The notes beneath the pieces were generated by a model that saw nothing but the letters and a program-made list of their open reading frames with translations, was not told the origin of the DNA and did no database searches. Position numbers and translations under genes: made by a program. A stretch of DNA of 9,497 nt from Bacteroidota bacterium (lineage in GTDB: Bacteria; Bacteroidota; Bacteroidia; Flavobacteriales_D; Crocinitomicaceae), in the NCBI GenBank assembly GCA_024280195.1, contig JAJRQP010000046.1, positions 1 to 9,497 on the forward strand, written 5' to 3'. Numbering within the stretch: position 1 is the stretch's first letter; each line of letters starts with the position of its first letter. Positions 7,389 to 9,497 of this stretch are shown here, one piece after another.

Positions 7389-7417
7389 TTTGGTTTAGAA
7401 AAAAGTTGTTATCTTTG
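7389..7417 (+). promoter_or_regulatory. tRNA-Phe promoter (TTTG-N17-TATCTTTG)
   Basis: A -33-like TTTG at 7389-7392 is followed after 17 bases by TATCTTTG at 7410-7417, matching the Bacteroidota pattern TTG-N17-23-TAnnTTTG. The mature tRNA begins 17 bases downstream, leaving a 5' leader of about 10 bases for RNase P to remove. The terminator just upstream isolates this unit. Confidence 0.85.
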
Positions 7418-7434
7418 CGCTCACCAAATAGGTT

Positions 7435-7507
7435 GGTGATATAGCTCAGTTGGTAGAGCAATGGACTGAAAATCCATGTGTCCTTGGTTCGATCCCGAGT
7501 ATCACCA
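7435..7507 (+). tRNA. tRNA-Phe (anticodon GAA)
   Basis: A 73-nt cloverleaf folds by eye. The acceptor stem GGTGATA pairs perfectly with TATCACC. The D arm is GCTC/GAGC around AGTTGGTA. The anticodon stem ATGGA/TCCAT encloses the loop CTGAAAA, giving anticodon GAA for phenylalanine. The variable loop is GTGTC, and the T arm CTTGG/CCGAG has one G-U pair around TTCGATC. The discriminator base is A7507. The genome continues with CAA, so the CCA end is not encoded and must be added enzymatically. The gene stands alone with its own promoter and terminator. Confidence 0.98.
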
Positions 7508-7511
7508 CAAG

Positions 7512-7544
7512 AAAGCGTTAACTCGAAAAGTTGACGCTTTTTTT
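7512..7544 (+). terminator. intrinsic terminator of the tRNA-Phe unit
   Basis: The left arm 7512-7523 (AAAGCGTTAACT) pairs with 7529-7540 (AGTTGACGCTTT) through a 12-bp stem with one T-G wobble and a CGAAA loop. T residues continue to 7544. It begins four bases after the tRNA 3' end. Confidence 0.9.
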
Positions 7545-7823
7545 ATGCGTTAATATTATTATTCTAACCAGCTTGCACCCGTATTTAACTTGTTAAAAAT
7601 AAGCTCTAGCCGTTGTTTCCTATATGTTGGTGCAAAATTCGTCGAAATATATGATGTTTGTTGTGGGGTGAGATGTAGATTGCTGTTGTATATAAATAAC
7701 GATATAGCAACAAAAAAACAATGTTGTTGGTATTTCTGCTCCGTCGAAAATAGCGGGTGTTTTTTGGTTTTTAGCAGGAATTAGCTGAATTTAGTATTCT
7801 AAACAATTAAACTTTTTTAACGC
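7545..7823. other. non-coding gap between tRNA-Phe and the nuclease gene
   Basis: These 279 bases hold no gene I can support. The only open frame is a TTG-started 64-codon stretch at 7590-7784, Cys-rich and without a domain or leader, which I reject. Visible symmetry includes TTTAACTTGTTAAA at 7584-7597 (six-base arms, two-base centre), TTGCACC at 7573-7579 facing GGTGCAA at 7629-7635, and an imperfect hairpin with GTTGTATAT at 7685-7693 facing ATATAGCAAC at 7702-7711. The nuclease promoter must lie here or upstream. The best candidate is TTTG (7763-7766), 19 bases, then TGAATTTA (7786-7793), only 6 of 8 matches to the -7 consensus. Confidence 0.6.
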
Positions 7824-9497
7824 ATGCAGATTACTACAAGGCTTTTTCTAACCATCATTATTTTTATTATTCCTTTTCAATTTACAGCACAAGTTACTGT
7901 TCATTCTGAAAACTTTGCTACTGGATTAGGCAGTTGGACTGCAATAAGTGTTACTGACGCTGGAGATGTTTGGACAAACAATGGAGGTGTTGCCGAAATG
8001 ACAGGTTGGGGCGGAACAGATGATGAAGATTGGCTCATTTCTCCAGCAATTAATATGAATAATCAGGGAGATGAGTATTTTATTTTCGAGTACGATGATA
8101 ATTTTTCTGGTCCATTGATGGAGGTTTTCTATTCAACAAATTACAATGGAGGAGGTACAGTAGGGGATTTACAGTCTGCAACTTGGAATGCTCTTCCTGA
8201 TCTTATCCTTGACATGAATAACATTTCATGTTTTGGTTCTTCACTAGAAAGACATCCAGCAATTGATGTGAGTGGTATAGTTGGAGCTAATGTATATTAT
8301 GCGTTTAAATATACGGGTCAATCAGGCTTATCAAAGCTATATAAAATTGATAACGTTCATATTGAAGCAGATTATTACGGAGCTGTTTACACATTTATTC
8401 AGAATGGAGGTAATTGCTCTCAGTTAAAAACAGAACTATATAATGCAATAAAGGGTGTTGTTAATATTCCAAGATATACTGCGTCAACCTATGATGTTTG
8501 GGATGCCTTGATGGTTACTGACAGAAAAAGAAATGATGCAAATACTGCAGATGTAGTTTTTGATATGTTTGTAGATGTTCCTGGTGGTCCAGATGTTTTT
8601 GAGTTTGATCATTGTGCTGATAAAGACAATGGCTCATGCCCAGGAGGAGAGGGGCAGTGCTATAATAGAGAACATACTTTGCCAAAATCTTGGTGGGGAG
8701 GAGGAACAGCCTATCCTTCAGATGCGCAAACATTTGATTTACATCACGTTACTCCTTCTGACAGGGCGTTAAATACAGCAAAGTTAAATTACCCTCCAGG
8801 AGTAGTGCTTTCAGCGACAACTACAGGTTCTAATGGTTTCAAAGTAGGATATAACAACACTTATCCTTGTTCTTCCATGCAATATTTTGAACCGATTGAC
8901 GAATATAAAGGAGACTATGCTAGAATGTTTTTCTTTATGGCGACTAGGTATGAGAATATTATTGCAGGATGGACTGCTTCAAATGGAGGTTGTGCAATGG
9001 CAGGAAATTCTTTCCCTGTATATAATCAATGGATGATTGATTTGTTATTAGAATGGCATGCAAACGACCCGGTAAGCACAAAAGAAGTGAGTCGTAACAA
9101 CGCAGTTTATGGAGTACAAGGAAATAGAAACCCGTTTATTGATAACCCACAGTGGGTTGGATACGTTTGGGGAGATTTATTAGGCAATACTTGTGATGTT
9201 TTAGCCGCTTCCTGTACAAGTACTTCTAGTACAGATGTAATTTCTGCATGTGATACATATACTTGGATTGATGGAATTACTTACGCGAGTTCTAATTCAA
9301 CAGCAAAAGATACTATTCCTAATGCTGGAGGATGTGACTCTATCATAACCTTAAACTTGACAATTAACCCAAGTTATTCAGTTTCACAAACAGCAAGTGC
9401 ATGTAATTCTTATGTTTGGTCACAGAACGGAATGACTTATAATTCTTCTGGTACTTATATAGACACAACGACCACTTTGGCAGGATGTGATTCTATC
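7824..9497 (+). CDS. secreted modular endonuclease I family nuclease, C-terminus cut by window edge
   Basis: The frame from ATG 7824 stays open for 558 codons to the window end. Residues 1-22 are a signal peptide (ending FQFTA before Gln23). Residues 25-180 resemble the choice-of-anchor/DUF5017 or cleaved-adhesin beta-sandwich (ENFATGLGSW, then DEDWLISPAINM). Residues about 195-455 are an endonuclease I (EndA/Vvn-like) domain with NREHTLPKSWW at 281-291, so Glu283 and His284 match the metal-site and general-base pair. DLHHVTPSDRALN at 305-317 places Asn317 as the next metal ligand, and QGNRNPFID at 432-440 is the C-terminal signature. This family cuts DNA, sometimes RNA, non-specifically with Mg2+. 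Nearby Cys264, 272 and 279 may form disulfides. From residue 474 a Cys-containing repeat starts and continues past the edge. A T9SS sorting domain at the missing end is expected but not seen. A role in nutrient capture from extracellular nucleic acid is inferred. Confidence 0.93.
   Translation, partial: MQITTRLFLTIIIFIIPFQFTAQVTVHSENFATGLGSWTAISVTDAGDVWTNNGGVAEMTGWGGTDDEDWLISPAINMNNQGDEYFIFEYDDNFSGPLMEVFYSTNYNGGGTVGDLQSATWNALPDLILDMNNISCFGSSLERHPAIDVSGIVGANVYYAFKYTGQSGLSKLYKIDNVHIEADYYGAVYTFIQNGGNCSQLKTELYNAIKGVVNIPRYTASTYDVWDALMVTDRKRNDANTADVVFDMFVDVPGGPDVFEFDHCADKDNGSCPGGEGQCYNREHTLPKSWWGGGTAYPSDAQTFDLHHVTPSDRALNTAKLNYPPGVVLSATTTGSNGFKVGYNNTYPCSSMQYFEPIDEYKGDYARMFFFMATRYENIIAGWTASNGGCAMAGNSFPVYNQWMIDLLLEWHANDPVSTKEVSRNNAVYGVQGNRNPFIDNPQWVGYVWGDLLGNTCDVLAASCTSTSSTDVISACDTYTWIDGITYASSNSTAKDTIPNAGGCDSIITLNLTINPSYSVSQTASACNSYVWSQNGMTYNSSGTYIDTTTTLAGCDSI
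9249..9497 (+). repeat. tandem 51-residue Cys-containing protein repeats in the nuclease C-terminal region
   Basis: Unit 1 begins at Cys476 (ACDTYTW) and ends after GGCDSIITLNLTIN. Unit 2 begins at Cys527 (ACNSYVW) and reaches AGCDSI at the window edge. Both units have exactly 28 residues between the two cysteines (476/504 and 527/555), and the start-to-start period is 51 residues (153 bases). The units diverge in sequence but keep SAC, Y, W, TY and GCDSI. I recall similar repeats as linkers or stalks in large flavobacterial secreted proteins. A disulfide within each unit is inferred. Confidence 0.85.

Noticed and set aside
7435..7507. tRNA-Phe as an occupied integration site
   Set aside because: No integrase gene and no second copy of the tRNA 3' end occur within the window.
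7583..7635. Integron attC-like site
   Set aside because: ATTTAAC at 7583-7589 fits one core-site pattern, but no matching GTTRRRY partner is present at the right place, and no integrase or cassette is seen.
7590..7784. 64-codon open frame in the gap after tRNA-Phe
   Set aside because: It begins with TTG, has a Cys-rich composition unlike neighbouring genes, and has no domain, signal peptide or promoter.
8515..8772. Overlapping open frames on both strands inside the nuclease gene
   Set aside because: They are out-of-frame shadows of the endonuclease I domain, whose active-site motifs are encoded in the main frame.

Overview
The window looks like chromosomal DNA from a member of the Bacteroidota, most likely a marine or freshwater Flavobacteriales relative; I cannot name the genus. 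The base composition is AT-rich. The signs are a secreted protein with a type IX secretion (T9SS) C-terminal sorting domain, a DUF5686/carboxypeptidase-regulatory-like outer-membrane protein, TAnnTTTG-type -7 promoter elements, A-rich translation leaders without clear Shine-Dalgarno sequences, and a coaX-linked envelope operon of a kind I recall from flavobacterial genomes.

Minus-strand half (1-6303). Reading right to left, a compact operon runs coaX (type III pantothenate kinase), a beta-barrel outer-membrane protein, a periplasmic TPR-like protein, lptC (LPS-export lipoprotein) and a 74-residue two-helix membrane protein. coaX and the barrel gene overlap, and the barrel/TPR and TPR/lptC gaps are 13 and 2 bases. 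After a 146-base gap on the same strand comes a large DUF5686-family protein that runs off the left edge.

Divergent gap and plus-strand half (6292-9497). A 116-base gap with -7-like elements facing both ways separates coaX from a secreted 298-residue T9SS cargo protein. That gene ends at a strong intrinsic terminator. Next is a complete transcription unit for tRNA-Phe(GAA): promoter, 73-nt tRNA, terminator. A 279-base gap with no convincing gene follows. The window ends in a large secreted nuclease: signal peptide, adhesin-like N-terminal domain, an endonuclease I domain with its expected active-site residues, and two copies of a 51-residue Cys-containing repeat that continue past the right edge.

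The genes fit a cell-envelope and secretion theme: LPS transport and outer-membrane assembly on the left, T9SS-exported surface proteins on the right. CoA biosynthesis and the tRNA are housekeeping. I found no mobile element, CRISPR array, toxin-antitoxin pair or recognisable defence island. The two largest coding regions are both cut by the window edges. The least routine items are the modular nuclease with its repeats, the promoter element almost touching the coaX start codon, and the empty tRNA-adjacent gap.
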